From contig JAEWKK010000002.1 in the NCBI GenBank assembly GCA_023386045.1, positions 1 to 64,000 of the forward strand: a stretch of 64,000 bases of DNA. Direction: 5' to 3'. Position 1 is the stretch's first letter; every line of letters starts with the position of its first letter. Both the position numbers and the translations under genes were made by a program. Shown in pieces: positions 15,853 through 25,306 of this stretch. The notes beneath the pieces are model-generated. The model was not told the DNA's origin and did no database searches. It was given only the letters and a program-made list of their open reading frames with translations. This stretch comes from Bacteroidota bacterium. Lineage in GTDB: Bacteria; Bacteroidota; Bacteroidia; Chitinophagales; Chitinophagaceae.

Positions 15853-17034
15853 TCATTCAGCAATATTTTCAATAATGCCGGCAATGCCCTGTCCACCACC
15901 CACACAGGCTGTTACCATCGCATATTTTTTACCGAGTCTTTTCATATCATGCAGGGTTTGAATGGTAAGCTTGGCACCGGTGCAACCGAGTGGATGACCC
16001 AATGCAATGGCGCCGCCATTGATATTGACAATATCAGGATTCAATCCTGCTTCCCTGATCACGGCAATGGATTGTGAAGCAAAGGCTTCATTGAGTTCAA
16101 TCAGATCTATTTGTCCAAGGTTCATATTCGCCTGCTTTAAAACCTTGGGTATGGCTGCTACCGGACCAATACCCATGATCCTTGGATGAACACCTGCAGA
16201 AGCACAGGCAACGAGTCTGCCAATGGGTTGCAATCCTAATTGCTTCATCAATCTTTCACTCATCACAATTACAAAAGCAGCGCCGTCACTGGTTTGAGAA
16301 GAGTTGCCTGCTGTAACAACACCTCCCGCAGCAAAGGCTGGCTTTAATTTATTCAAAGCTTCCAGTGAAGTATCAGCTCTTGGGCCTTCGTCAGTATCTA
16401 CAATAAATTCTCTCTTCTGTTTTTTTCCTTTTTCATCCAGGTAAATTTCTTCCACCTTCATAGGAAGGATACCTTTTTTGAAATGGCCATTGTTGATGGC
16501 ATTGAGCGCTTTCTGATGGGAGTGATAAGAAAATTCATCCTGGGCTTCCCTGCTCACATTAAAATCCCTGGCAACTGCTTCAGCCGTCAGTCCCATACTA
16601 ATGTAATAATCAGGTTCATCCTTTGCAATGGTATAAGAAGGAACAGTCTTCCATCCTGATGTGGGCACCATGCTCATGCTTTCTGTTCCACCTGCAATGA
16701 TGCAATCTGCCATGCCCATGCGGATCTTGGCCGTTGCAATTGAAATAGTTTCAAGTCCGGAAGCACAATAACGGTTGACGGTCATGCCCGGCGTATCAAA
16801 GCCGAGTGCACGGGCAGCAATGATGCGTCCCACCTGCAGTCCCTGCTCTGCTTCGGGTACCGCATTGCCCACGATCACATCATCCACCATTTTTTTATCC
16901 AGCTGCGGAACAGAGGCCATCAGTCCTTTGATCAGGTCTATGGCCAGGTCATCAGGACGATAAAACCTGAAACCTCCTCGTTTGGCCTTCGCAACAGCGG
17001 TTCTGTATCCGGCAATAATGTATGCTTCCTGCAT
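15853..17034 (-). CDS. Acetyl-CoA C-acyltransferase (thiolase)
   Basis: 393 aa, full thiolase length. The nucleophilic Cys90 is in NRYCASGLETI; the second active site is NGGAIALGHPLGCTGAK with its His, and the C-terminal Cys lies in CVGGGQGIAG. Whether it is degradative (FadA, with a beta-oxidation partner) or biosynthetic (acetoacetyl-CoA forming) cannot be settled, because no fadB-type gene is adjacent. It is transcribed alone toward the ABC exporter. Confidence 0.93.
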   Translation of the reverse strand: MQEAYIIAGYRTAVAKAKRGGFRFYRPDDLAIDLIKGLMASVPQLDKKMVDDVIVGNAVPEAEQGLQVGRIIAARALGFDTPGMTVNRYCASGLETISIATAKIRMGMADCIIAGGTESMSMVPTSGWKTVPSYTIAKDEPDYYISMGLTAEAVARDFNVSREAQDEFSYHSHQKALNAINNGHFKKGILPMKVEEIYLDEKGKKQKREFIVDTDEGPRADTSLEALNKLKPAFAAGGVVTAGNSSQTSDGAAFVIVMSERLMKQLGLQPIGRLVACASAGVHPRIMGIGPVAAIPKVLKQANMNLGQIDLIELNEAFASQSIAVIREAGLNPDIVNINGGAIALGHPLGCTGAKLTIQTLHDMKRLGKKYAMVTACVGGGQGIAGIIENIAE

Positions 17035-17134
17035 AAAAAAAGTTTGAATCTTAAAATTAAGGAATTTCTGGCTTTAGTTGCATCAACAACCATTTTTTAC
17101 GCCGTAAATCCAGGCAGCTTATCTTCGCGAACCG

Positions 17135-18202
17135 ATGTACAGGTTCCTTCGCTCCATTTTGTTCCTGCTGCCAGCCGAAACAGCTCATTATGTTTCCATG
17201 AACCTGTTGAGGTTCTTTTGTTCCATTCCTCCTTTAAGAAAGTTGATCACCAACATGTTTTCTCCGGGTTCAGATCGATCCGGGGATCTCAGAAAACTTT
17301 TGTGGGGACTATCCTTTAAAAATCCCGTAGGACTTGGAGCCGGCTTCGATAAAAATGCAAAATACCTGCGTGAGCTGGAAGCGCTTGGTTTTGGCTTCGT
17401 GGAAATTGGAACAGTAACACCCTTACCGCAGGATGGCAATGCGAAACCAAGATTGTTCAGGTTACCCGAAGACAAGGCGCTGATCAACCGCATGGGTTTT
17501 AATAATGAAGGACTAAAGGTGATTAGTTCGAGACTGAAGCAATGGAAAGAAGCTAGTGAAAGTACTTCAGACAAAAAGCCTCGTATGCTTCTCGCAGGCA
17601 ATATTGGGAAGAATAAAATCACTCCAAACGAAGATGCATGGAAGGACTACGATGCCTGCTTCAAAGCTCTTCATCCTTATGTTGATTTTTTTGTGGTGAA
17701 TGTAAGCTCACCCAATACGCCTGGCCTCAGGGAATTACAGGAAAAGGATGCGCTAAAGATCATCCTGCAACACCTCCAACAACTCAATACTTCATTTACG
17801 GTGCAGAAGCCTGTATTGCTGAAGATCGCTCCTGATCTTACAGATACACAGGTAGATGATGTGATCCAACTGGCAATGGAGATAAAACTTGAGGGACTGG
17901 TGGTGAGCAATACAACCATCAGCAGGGAAGGTTTGGATACGAATGCAGAGAAAGTGCAACAAATAGGATCGGGTGGATTGAGTGGAAGACCCTTGCAAAA
18001 CCGTTCAACCACATTGATCAAATACATCAGTGAAAAAACTGAAGGAAGTCTGCCCATCATTGGTAGTGGTGGAATTTTTTCTGGAAAGGATGCCTTTGAA
18101 AAACTGGAGGCGGGCGCTACATTGGTAGAAGTGTGGACAGGCTTTATTTATGAAGGCCCGTTTATTGTAAAAAGGATCTGTAAAGCTTTGCTTAATCGTT
18201 AA
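17135..18202 (+). CDS. pyrD: Dihydroorotate dehydrogenase (quinone), class 2
   Basis: 355-aa flavoprotein of de novo pyrimidine synthesis, oxidising dihydroorotate to orotate and passing electrons to menaquinone. The N-terminal amphipathic/membrane-binding extension (MYRFLRSILFLLPAE..., residues 1-40) marks class 2. FMN-binding segments are GLGAGFDKNAKYL and GSGGIFSGKDAFEKL. The catalytic Ser lies in NVSSPNTPGLRELQ. The terC-like gene begins 5 bp behind it. Confidence 0.95.
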   Translation: MYRFLRSILFLLPAETAHYVSMNLLRFFCSIPPLRKLITNMFSPGSDRSGDLRKLLWGLSFKNPVGLGAGFDKNAKYLRELEALGFGFVEIGTVTPLPQDGNAKPRLFRLPEDKALINRMGFNNEGLKVISSRLKQWKEASESTSDKKPRMLLAGNIGKNKITPNEDAWKDYDACFKALHPYVDFFVVNVSSPNTPGLRELQEKDALKIILQHLQQLNTSFTVQKPVLLKIAPDLTDTQVDDVIQLAMEIKLEGLVVSNTTISREGLDTNAEKVQQIGSGGLSGRPLQNRSTTLIKYISEKTEGSLPIIGSGGIFSGKDAFEKLEAGATLVEVWTGFIYEGPFIVKRICKALLNR

Positions 18203-18207
18203 GATGT

Positions 18208-19008
18208 ATGGAACATTTGTTTACAGCAGACAATATCATCAGCTTTTTTGTTCTGGTCATTCTTGAAGTGATCCTGGGTATAGATAACGTGATCTTCGTG
18301 AGTCTTATACTGAACAGGCTCAAGGAAGGCAGCCGAAAGAAAGCCCGCCGCATCTGGATGATCACGGGCATCATCAGCCGAAGTCTTTTGCTGATGGCTT
18401 TGAGTTGGCTGCTTTCACAAAAAGGCAAACCTGTTTTTACGATCGCAGAAAAACCATTTGATCTTGCCAGCCTCGTCATGCTGGTGGGTGGGTTATTTCT
18501 CATTTATAAATCAGTGAAAGAAATTCATGGCAAGCTGGAAGGTGAAGATCATGAAGAGTATGGCGGGCAGACCAAATACCTGACCATGGGTAAGGCAATT
18601 TTCCAGATCATGCTGATAGATGCGGTGTTTTCATTTGACAGTGTGATCACCGCCGGAGGAACCGCCAAGCATGTAGAGATCATGATCGCAGCAGTGGTAG
18701 TGGCCATGATCGTGATGTTTTTATTCAGTCCCAAGATATCTTCATTCATTCATAAGCATCCTACACTGAAGATGCTGGCGCTTTCATTTCTTGTGATGAT
18801 CGGATTAAGTCTGGTTATAGAAGGATGGGCTGCTGAAAAAGCAGAGGATCTTCATCTCAAGAATTATATTTATTTCGGTATGGCCTTCTCATTTATTGTG
18901 GAAGTGTTGAACATGACCATGAGGAAAAAAGCCAAGAGGAAAAGATACATTGAGCTCAATGAACCACAATTACCGGGAGAACAAAAATATTCTGATTCTG
19001 CGCATTGA
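18208..19008 (+). CDS. TerC-family integral membrane protein
   Basis: 266 aa with about seven hydrophobic segments and the TerC hallmark acidic residues in the membrane (EVILGIDNVIFVSLI near the N-terminus and DAVFSFDSVITAGG in the middle). TerC/Alx/YkoY proteins are linked to metal (notably manganese) export and co-translational metallation. A short basic C-terminal tail follows (MRKKAKRKRY). It begins 5 bp after pyrD and is probably co-transcribed, though a shared function is not evident. The ORF is followed by a 70-bp 7-bp-unit repeat array. Confidence 0.9.
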   Translation: MEHLFTADNIISFFVLVILEVILGIDNVIFVSLILNRLKEGSRKKARRIWMITGIISRSLLLMALSWLLSQKGKPVFTIAEKPFDLASLVMLVGGLFLIYKSVKEIHGKLEGEDHEEYGGQTKYLTMGKAIFQIMLIDAVFSFDSVITAGGTAKHVEIMIAAVVVAMIVMFLFSPKISSFIHKHPTLKMLALSFLVMIGLSLVIEGWAAEKAEDLHLKNYIYFGMAFSFIVEVLNMTMRKKAKRKRYIELNEPQLPGEQKYSDSAH

Positions 19009-19019
19009 GGAGTTCTTGG

Positions 19020-19089
19020 TTCATAGATCATAGTTCATGGTTCATAGATCATAGATCATGGTTCATAGATCATAGATCATAGTTCATGG
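19020..19089. repeat. 7-bp tandem array WTCATRG, 10 units
   Basis: Ten uninterrupted 7-bp units span 19020-19089. The first base is only T or A and the sixth only A or G; the other five are invariant. Order of units: TTCATAG, ATCATAG, TTCATGG, TTCATAG, ATCATAG, ATCATGG, TTCATAG, ATCATAG, ATCATAG, TTCATGG. The array lies between convergent terC-like and rsmE genes. Confidence 0.95.
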
Positions 19090-19159
19090 TCTTTATCGCC
19101 CACGATCCATGACGATAACTATTTCTGGAGAAAGTTTTCAAACACGGACTAATATTCAT

Positions 19160-19855
19160 TTAATGACTGCATAAAAGCGCGGCAGCTACGAGGCCGGCTG
19201 TTTCGGTTCGGAGGCGTGTACTTCCCAGTGATACAGGTTGAAATCCATGCTGTAATGCATTTGTGATCTCAGTGCTGGTAAAATCTCCTTCAGGACCAAT
19301 CAATATCAGTTTTGAATTCGAATGATGTATTAGAGATGTTAGCTGCTGTTTTTCTTCTTCTTCGCAGTGGGCGATCATTTTGTCTTCAAATGGAAGCTCC
19401 AGCGCTTTTTCAAAAGCAGTAGGTTCATGTAACAGTGGCATCCAGCATTGCTGCGATTGCAGCATGGCGCTGATTAGGATCTGTTCCATTCTGTCTGACC
19501 TGAATTTTTCTTTTACCGTTCTCGCGCATTGAAGAGGGATGATCTCAGTTACACCGATCTCTGTTGCTTTTTCCAGGAACCATTCAAACCTTGAACTGTT
19601 TTTTGTGAGCGAAATGCCAATAGCAATGTTGATTCCTGGTCTTTCTTCTTTTGATGTTTCAATAACCTTCAGTTCACATTTCTTCCTGTTATCGTTGATG
19701 ATCTCTGCTCTGGCTTTATTTCCTTTTCCATCAGTGAGCAATACTTCTTCACCTTTCTGCATGCGCAATACACCAATGATGTGCTTCGATGCATTTTCAT
19801 CCATAATCACCGTTGACCCGGCAAGATCTTTTACAAAAAAATAGGGCAATGCCAT
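19160..19855 (-). CDS. rsmE: 16S rRNA (uracil1498-N3)-methyltransferase RsmE
   Basis: 231 aa from ATG 19855. A PUA-like N-terminal domain is followed by a SPOUT (knotted) methyltransferase domain. The SAM-binding knot motifs are visible: LILIGPEGDFTSTEI and LGSTRLRTETAGLVAAALL, highly characteristic of RsmE. It methylates U1498 in helix 44 of 16S rRNA. Transcribed on the minus strand, after the dnaB terminator and therefore probably from its own promoter. Confidence 0.93.
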   Translation of the reverse strand: MALPYFFVKDLAGSTVIMDENASKHIIGVLRMQKGEEVLLTDGKGNKARAEIINDNRKKCELKVIETSKEERPGINIAIGISLTKNSSRFEWFLEKATEIGVTEIIPLQCARTVKEKFRSDRMEQILISAMLQSQQCWMPLLHEPTAFEKALELPFEDKMIAHCEEEEKQQLTSLIHHSNSKLILIGPEGDFTSTEITNALQHGFQPVSLGSTRLRTETAGLVAAALLCSH

Positions 19856-19949
19856 AAGCAAAGAAACTAAAAGCCCTTTCTATTCTTCAATTGTTTTTTA
19901 ATGAAACGAAAAAAGTAGATCAATAAATTATTGCGCACTATTTCTTAAA

Positions 19950-19974
19950 TAAAAAATCCCGCTGTTGCGGGATC
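19950..19974 (-). terminator. Intrinsic terminator of dnaB
   Basis: Stem ATCCCGC / GCGGGAT (7 bp) with loop TGTT. On the minus strand the stem is followed by TTTTTT, 25-30 nt after the dnaB stop codon. Confidence 0.85.
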
Positions 19975-19998
19975 TTGTATAAATGCTGCTAGTAAGTT

Positions 19999-21555
19999 TT
20001 AAAATGGATCTTCATCATCCGGCAGGTCATTCATCTTGCTGCTTGTCTGGATAAACATTCTGGCACCACCGCCACCATCAAGTCCTGATACAGGTTTAAA
20101 GTTGGAAGGCAGGTTGAAATTATTTCCTGCATCTCCACCTGATTCATCAATGAACTTCTGGATGTGGAGCAGGGCCCTGAGCTTGATGGTTTCCAACGAA
20201 CCATTACGGTGTTTGGCGATCCTGATATGTGTTTCACCACGGTTGTTATCGCCCATTTCATCCTGTGTGATATCGTAGTATTCAGGACGATAAAGGAAGC
20301 AAACCATATCGGCATCCTGCTCGATGGCTCCCGATTCACGAAGGTCACTCAACTGAGGCATTTTGTTGCCATCTTTTCTTTTTTCAACCTCACGACTTAA
20401 CTGTGAAAGCGCGATGATAGGCACCTGTAATTCCTTGGCCAGTCCTTTTAGTGATCTTGAGATGGTTGAGATTTCCTGTTCCCTGTTGGTATTGCGGTTC
20501 TCACCTGTACCACTCATGAGCTGCAGGTAGTCGATGATGATCAAACCAATGTTGCTGGCATTTTTTAACCGGCGGCACTTGGCTCTCAATTCAAAAATGT
20601 TCAGAGCCGGGGTATCATCAATAAATATCGGTGCCTGGGCCAGGCGCTGGATGCCACGGGCGTATAGCTGCTTCATCTCATGTTCTTCCATTTTTCCGCG
20701 GGAGATCTTCTCCAGCCAGATCTCGCTTTCTGCTGAAAGAATACGCTGTACCAATTGTCCCGCGCTCATCTCCAGTGAAAACACAGCAACCGGTGTGGGT
20801 TTGGTGGGATGAAGCGCCGCATTCCTGGCCAGGTTCAATGCAAAGGCCGTTTTACCCACGGAAGGACGGGCTGCCAGGATGATCAAATCCGTGCTTTGCC
20901 AGCCATAAGTCACCCGGTCCAGAGAAGCAAATCCACTCGGCACGCCGGTGATATCCTCGTTTTTATGACGGAGATCCTCGATCCTCTGGATGGTTTTAAC
21001 CAATACAGAGTCGATGGTCTCGTAATTATTGCGAAGGTGGGTGGACGTTACTTCATAGATCTTGCTTTCTGCCTGGTCCAGCAGGTCAAAAACATCTGTG
21101 CTGTCTTCATAAGCATCAGAAATGATCTCACCGCTAATGCGAATCAGTTCGCGCTGGATGAATTTCTGGAGAATGATCCTGGCATGCGCTTCAATATTGG
21201 CCGATGAAACAACAGAATTGGTAAGCTTGGTAACATAATAAGGTCCGCCAATGGCATCCAGTTCTTCACGGCTGCGGAGTTCTTCCACCACTGTAAGGAT
21301 GTCGATCGGCTGGCTCTTGTTGGCCAGTCCCTGCATGGCGCGGAAAATACGCTGGTGGCTGTCTACATAAAAACATTCTGGTTTAAGAATTTCAATTACC
21401 GTATCAAAAGCCGCTTTTTCCAGCATGATGGCACCCAGTACGGCTTCTTCCAGTTCCTTGGCCTGTGGTGGCACCTTGCCATAGATCATAGTGCTGAGAT
21501 CCGGAGCGGTTTTTCTGCGGTTTTTCTTATCGCGATTCAGATTGGTTAGATCCAT
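19999..21555 (-). CDS. dnaB: Replicative DNA helicase DnaB
   Basis: 518 aa from ATG 21555 (an upstream start at 21570 adds five residues). N-terminal DnaB domain (about 30-135, PPQAKELEEAVLGAIML), linker helix, then the RecA-like helicase core with Walker A ARPSVGKTAFALNLA and Walker B-region LIIIDYLQLM. The C-terminus is a Gly-rich tail (SGLDGGGGARMF) followed by acidic DDEDPF. It is the ring helicase at the replication fork. A hairpin terminator follows; upstream is a 614-bp stretch with DnaA-box-like sites. Confidence 0.96.
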   Translation of the reverse strand: MDLTNLNRDKKNRRKTAPDLSTMIYGKVPPQAKELEEAVLGAIMLEKAAFDTVIEILKPECFYVDSHQRIFRAMQGLANKSQPIDILTVVEELRSREELDAIGGPYYVTKLTNSVVSSANIEAHARIILQKFIQRELIRISGEIISDAYEDSTDVFDLLDQAESKIYEVTSTHLRNNYETIDSVLVKTIQRIEDLRHKNEDITGVPSGFASLDRVTYGWQSTDLIILAARPSVGKTAFALNLARNAALHPTKPTPVAVFSLEMSAGQLVQRILSAESEIWLEKISRGKMEEHEMKQLYARGIQRLAQAPIFIDDTPALNIFELRAKCRRLKNASNIGLIIIDYLQLMSGTGENRNTNREQEISTISRSLKGLAKELQVPIIALSQLSREVEKRKDGNKMPQLSDLRESGAIEQDADMVCFLYRPEYYDITQDEMGDNNRGETHIRIAKHRNGSLETIKLRALLHIQKFIDESGGDAGNNFNLPSNFKPVSGLDGGGGARMFIQTSSKMNDLPDDEDPF

Positions 21556-22169
21556 ATTACAATTGGTCAAATAAGGTTAAACATTGATTTTTCGATCAAT
21601 GACCTATGGGTTTTCAGCCGGTCCTGGTTGCGTTATATTATGGTTAAGGAATTGTATCCTGATTATTGTCCCGTAAGTCAGTTGGCGAATATATGGGCTG
21701 ATGAAACCTGCAAAATGATTATTAGACGAAATATTTTAATTAACCGGTTGTTCAATGGCCGTTCAACATATCTAGCAGCTTATCCACATGTTTCAAGAGT
21801 CTATCCACAAAATTGAATTTATTTTCCCATAGTTTCTATAGTAATCCACAGGCCGGGTTCAAAAATAAATCCCGCCTAATATTTGGTTAGTTTCAACTGC
21901 CACCAATATGGGCTTTCAGCGGAATCGGGTGATGAAAAAAACATTTTAATCCGTTGAAACCCTTATCTGTTAAGTGTTTTTAATTAGGCCACGGCAGAGT
22001 CAATGCGTCAAATACTAGCTGGAGGCCCATCCGGGAATCATTGCAAAAAGTTTTTCAATTGATCATTCTTTGAAATGCAGGTGCAGACTGATTTGTAGAA
22101 GAGGCCATGAACTTCGTTGTCATGTAATCACTACATATTTCAACGTTCAGGTATTTATAACAAGGGCTT
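21556..22169. other. Gene-free 614-bp spacer upstream of dnaB
   Basis: No convincing coding region, RNA gene or strong terminator. A short + strand reading of 62 codons (21628-21816) lacks family resemblance and runs through the DnaA-box-like sites. The stretch has AT-rich patches (for example around 21820-21840) and three WATCCACA-type sites in 71 bp. It probably holds the dnaB promoter on the minus strand. A replication-related role is possible but not shown. Confidence 0.6.
21780..21850 (+). promoter_or_regulatory. Cluster of three DnaA-box-like sites
   Basis: TTATCCACA (21780-21788, exact match to the classic box), CTATCCACA (21801-21809, one mismatch) and TAATCCACA (21842-21850, one mismatch) occur in the same orientation around an AT-rich stretch, about 225-295 bp upstream of dnaB. 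Confidence 0.5.
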
Positions 22170-23846
22170 TTAAAAATCAAAATCCCTTCTGTGCATATTC
22201 CATCTGACTCCACCATAAATGATCATGGTGTTTTTGGCAGGAGTTATGGTGGTAGCGCCTTCTTTCCTGTAAACCGTATTGATCTCAATGAAGAAATTAG
22301 GCTTCCATTCATAGGAAATCAGCAGGGAAGCCAAAGCAGTTTTTGACCTGATGCCACTGCCAAGATCAAAACCAAAATCTTTGGTGCGATAAGGCATAAT
22401 GTTGGGTAGAAAAATATTACTTCCAAAGCTGGTAGTGGTGCCCGCTGTATCTTTTCCCTGCATATAATAAATGGCCTGGGCATGTATCAACCATTTGGGT
22501 GAAGGCTGGTATCGTGCACTCCCAATCCATTCCTGGAAATTAGCACCCAGTGGATGCGCCAGGGGCTGGTTATAATGGGTGTAATTGGCTACCGAATCAC
22601 GGTGCGAATAAGTGAAGGGCCGAACCCTGTTGGTTTCCAGCTGGAGGTCAAGGTTGGATATTTTAAATGCATCGATATACCTGGCGCCTAGCTGAAAGCC
22701 ATATTTATTGGCCCACCATCCGGAACCTTTTTTTAATTCTGTGAGATTAAATTCATCCAGCAAAAATTGTCCGTAAAACTGGAATTGTTTGGCTGCATTG
22801 GCTTTAAAATCGAGTCCTAATACAGAGTTATCATAGCTGCCATTCTGTTGTTCTATGGATCGGTAAAAGATCACCGGATTCAGATAACCGAATTCAAAAT
22901 GATCCTCACGTCCAAATATAACTGCTTCAAACAATCCAAGATTCAGCCATTTGGTGATTGCCATATCCAAATGATGTATGGCAGCATATTTTTTTGGAAA
23001 GAGCTGGTCTGCATTCAGTCTCTGTGCCGAGTTCAATTCAATAAATAAATTCTGGTAATTGAATTTCCAGATCCTGGTATTGAGTTTTAAAAATAAGTAG
23101 GGTGAAGAAAAATCACTCAGGAAAAGGCTGCGCTTTCCATTGCCAATGAAATTCTTGTCGTAACCAAACTGGATGTCTATGTATTTGGCCGTATTGAAGC
23201 TGATATAACCTCTCGCGTCAAAATAATCATAACCAGTTTTTTTGAACTCCTTGTAAAAACCCTGTCCTGGTACCGCTTTGCGTGCGCTAACCCATTCCTG
23301 TACATATTTTGGATCTCTTTCCTGGTTGTCTGTAATGTAAGCGGCGAAACCGATCTTATTGGCGATCCTGCCTCTCAGGCTTGCACCTCTTGTGTTCAGA
23401 AATATATGATCATCATTGTCTTTCTCCTTGCCTATATAATATTGAAACACAGGATTGACTGCCAGGAAAAAATCTTTCTGATTGACTTCGTAAAAATTGG
23501 CAGGCGTTCTGTAAAATCTTTTCCAGAATAGCTTTTTGCTTTTGATGGAAACAGTATCACTGAGGTATTCTATGTTGTTTTCCATCAGGCGGGAAAGATT
23601 GTACTGGTCAGCTTTGGAAAGATAAGTGACCTCCGAAGCTCCCTGCCATGTTTTCACCGCATCCATCATCTGCTTCCGGGAAAAAGGTTTTGTTTTAGAG
23701 AAATTCAGCAAAGAATCAGTGCCACGCCTGATTTCCATTCTTTCCAGCAAAATATTTTCTCTTGCATCCTGGGGCAGGTAGGTTGTTTGAGCTTTGATGC
23801 CAAATGGAAGAAAAAATAGTACAAGAAGCTTTATAACGCTTTTCAT
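22170..23846 (-). CDS. Outer-membrane beta-barrel protein (RemB- or Wzi-like)
   Basis: 558 aa from ATG 23846. Signal peptide MKSVIKLLVLFFLPFGIKAQ, then an N-terminal segment of about 100 residues (YLPQDARENILLERMEIRRG) and a long barrel-like region of alternating aromatic and polar residues (FRTFY-like strands such as YIDIQFGYDKNFIGNGKRS, IIYGGVRWNMHRRDFDF at the end). The pattern recalls gliding-motility RemB proteins or Wzi-type capsule proteins of Bacteroidota; I cannot tell which by eye. It is divergent from pyrC, with a gap of about 50 bp. Confidence 0.6.
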   Translation of the reverse strand: MKSVIKLLVLFFLPFGIKAQTTYLPQDARENILLERMEIRRGTDSLLNFSKTKPFSRKQMMDAVKTWQGASEVTYLSKADQYNLSRLMENNIEYLSDTVSIKSKKLFWKRFYRTPANFYEVNQKDFFLAVNPVFQYYIGKEKDNDDHIFLNTRGASLRGRIANKIGFAAYITDNQERDPKYVQEWVSARKAVPGQGFYKEFKKTGYDYFDARGYISFNTAKYIDIQFGYDKNFIGNGKRSLFLSDFSSPYLFLKLNTRIWKFNYQNLFIELNSAQRLNADQLFPKKYAAIHHLDMAITKWLNLGLFEAVIFGREDHFEFGYLNPVIFYRSIEQQNGSYDNSVLGLDFKANAAKQFQFYGQFLLDEFNLTELKKGSGWWANKYGFQLGARYIDAFKISNLDLQLETNRVRPFTYSHRDSVANYTHYNQPLAHPLGANFQEWIGSARYQPSPKWLIHAQAIYYMQGKDTAGTTTSFGSNIFLPNIMPYRTKDFGFDLGSGIRSKTALASLLISYEWKPNFFIEINTVYRKEGATTITPAKNTMIIYGGVRWNMHRRDFDF

Positions 23847-23897
23847 GGATTGGCTTTGTTTAAATTGCATCCGGACAAATTATAGCTTTTTCAAATT

Positions 23898-25262
23898 ATG
23901 CAAAAATACCTGATAAAGAATATCAATCTTGTCAATGAAGGAAGGATAATGGTAGCTGATGTATTGATCAAGAACGAACGCATCGAGAAAATTGCACCTG
24001 TCATCACCATTGATGATTCAAATTACACGGAGATCAATGGCGAAGGACGTTACCTGCTGCCTGGTTGTATTGACGACCAGGTGCACTTCCGCGAGCCAGG
24101 TCTCACACACAAGGCAAATATTTATACAGAATCAAAAGCAGCAGTTGCGGGAGGTGTCACTTCCTTCATGGAAATGCCCAATACCAATCCGCCTGCATTT
24201 ACACAGGAATTGCTGGAAGATAAATACAGGATAGGTGCACAGACTTCTCTCGCCAATTATTCATTTTTCATGGGCACATCCAATGATAACATTGAAGAAG
24301 TGTTGAAGACCAACCATAAAAAAAATGATGTCTGCGGAGTGAAGATCTTCATGGGTTCTTCAACAGGAAATCTGCTGGTAGATAATTACCTGGTGCTGGA
24401 TAAAATATTTGCTCAAACAGAATTGCTGATCGCTACACATTGCGAAGAAGAAAGCATGATAGCTGAGAATTTCAGGAAATTAAAAGAAAGCAAGGGAAAC
24501 CTGGAAGCTGCCGATCATCCCATTATCCGTGATGAAGAGGAATGTTTTGAATCTTCATTCAAAGCTATTCAGCTGGCCAAAAAACACAATAGCCGGCTGC
24601 ACATCCTGCACATCAGTACAGCAAAAGAATTACAGCTGTTCAGCAATATGCTGCCATTAAAAGAAAAAAAGATCACTGCGGAAGTCTGTGTGCATCACCT
24701 TCATTTCACCAGCGATGATTATGCAAGGCTGGGAAATCTGATCAAGTGCAATCCTGCTATCAAGGCGCCCAATAACCGCGAGGCTTTGTGGGAAGCATTG
24801 CTGGACGACAGGCTGGATGTCATTGCCACAGATCATGCGCCCCATACCTGGGAAGAAAAAAATGAGCCTTATGAAAAAGCACATGCAGGCCTGCCGCTGG
24901 TACAGCATTCCCTGGGACTGATGCTGCATTATTTCAAAAAGGGAAAGATCACCCTGGAAAAGATCGTACAGAAAATGAGTCATGCTGTTGCAGACTGTTT
25001 CCTTGTGAAAGAAAGAGGATATATCCGTGAGGGATATTTTGCCGACCTGGTAATTGTAGACCTGAATGAAAGCTGTGTGGTATCTAAGGAAAACATTTTA
25101 TACAAATGCGGATGGAGTCCACTCGAAGGTGAAACACTTCCCGCAGTGATCACCCACACTTTTGTTAATGGCAACCTGGTTTATCAAAGAACAGAACCCG
25201 GATGTGGAAAGGCAACATGGAATGAATCTGTAAAGGGAAAACGATTAACTTTCGAGAGATAG
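23898..25262 (+). CDS. pyrC: Dihydroorotase (amidohydrolase type)
   Basis: 454 aa; cyclises carbamoyl-aspartate to dihydroorotate in pyrimidine synthesis. Amidohydrolase metal-site segments are visible: a variant of the HxHxR motif reading DDQVHFREPG (Gln61 where the first His usually is, His63, Arg65), a carboxylated-Lys candidate in GVKIFMGSS, THCEEE, HILHIST and the catalytic ATDHAPH. The Gln variant is, to my recollection, normal in Bacteroidota enzymes. It lies head-to-head with the barrel gene and is followed by a repeat-rich gap. Confidence 0.93.
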   Translation: MQKYLIKNINLVNEGRIMVADVLIKNERIEKIAPVITIDDSNYTEINGEGRYLLPGCIDDQVHFREPGLTHKANIYTESKAAVAGGVTSFMEMPNTNPPAFTQELLEDKYRIGAQTSLANYSFFMGTSNDNIEEVLKTNHKKNDVCGVKIFMGSSTGNLLVDNYLVLDKIFAQTELLIATHCEEESMIAENFRKLKESKGNLEAADHPIIRDEEECFESSFKAIQLAKKHNSRLHILHISTAKELQLFSNMLPLKEKKITAEVCVHHLHFTSDDYARLGNLIKCNPAIKAPNNREALWEALLDDRLDVIATDHAPHTWEEKNEPYEKAHAGLPLVQHSLGLMLHYFKKGKITLEKIVQKMSHAVADCFLVKERGYIREGYFADLVIVDLNESCVVSKENILYKCGWSPLEGETLPAVITHTFVNGNLVYQRTEPGCGKATWNESVKGKRLTFER

Positions 25263-25278
25263 AGTTGAAGGCATATGG

Positions 25279-25306
25279 TTCATGGTTCATAGTTGATAGT
25301 TCATAG
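25279..25306. repeat. 7-bp array, TTCATRG orientation (4 units)
   Basis: Four consecutive units TTCATGG, TTCATAG, TTGATAG, TTCATAG behind pyrC. Unit type matches the array at 19020-19089. Confidence 0.85.

Noticed and set aside
15828..15854. GATGATT / AATCATC hairpin between the ABC exporter and the thiolase
   Set aside because: Short stem, 13-nt loop, no T-run; too weak to call a terminator.
20031..21207. Several readings inside dnaB on both strands
   Set aside because: Shadow frames of dnaB with no motifs of their own.
21628..21816. 62-codon + strand reading upstream of dnaB
   Set aside because: No family resemblance, unconvincing start and it runs through the DnaA-box-like sites.
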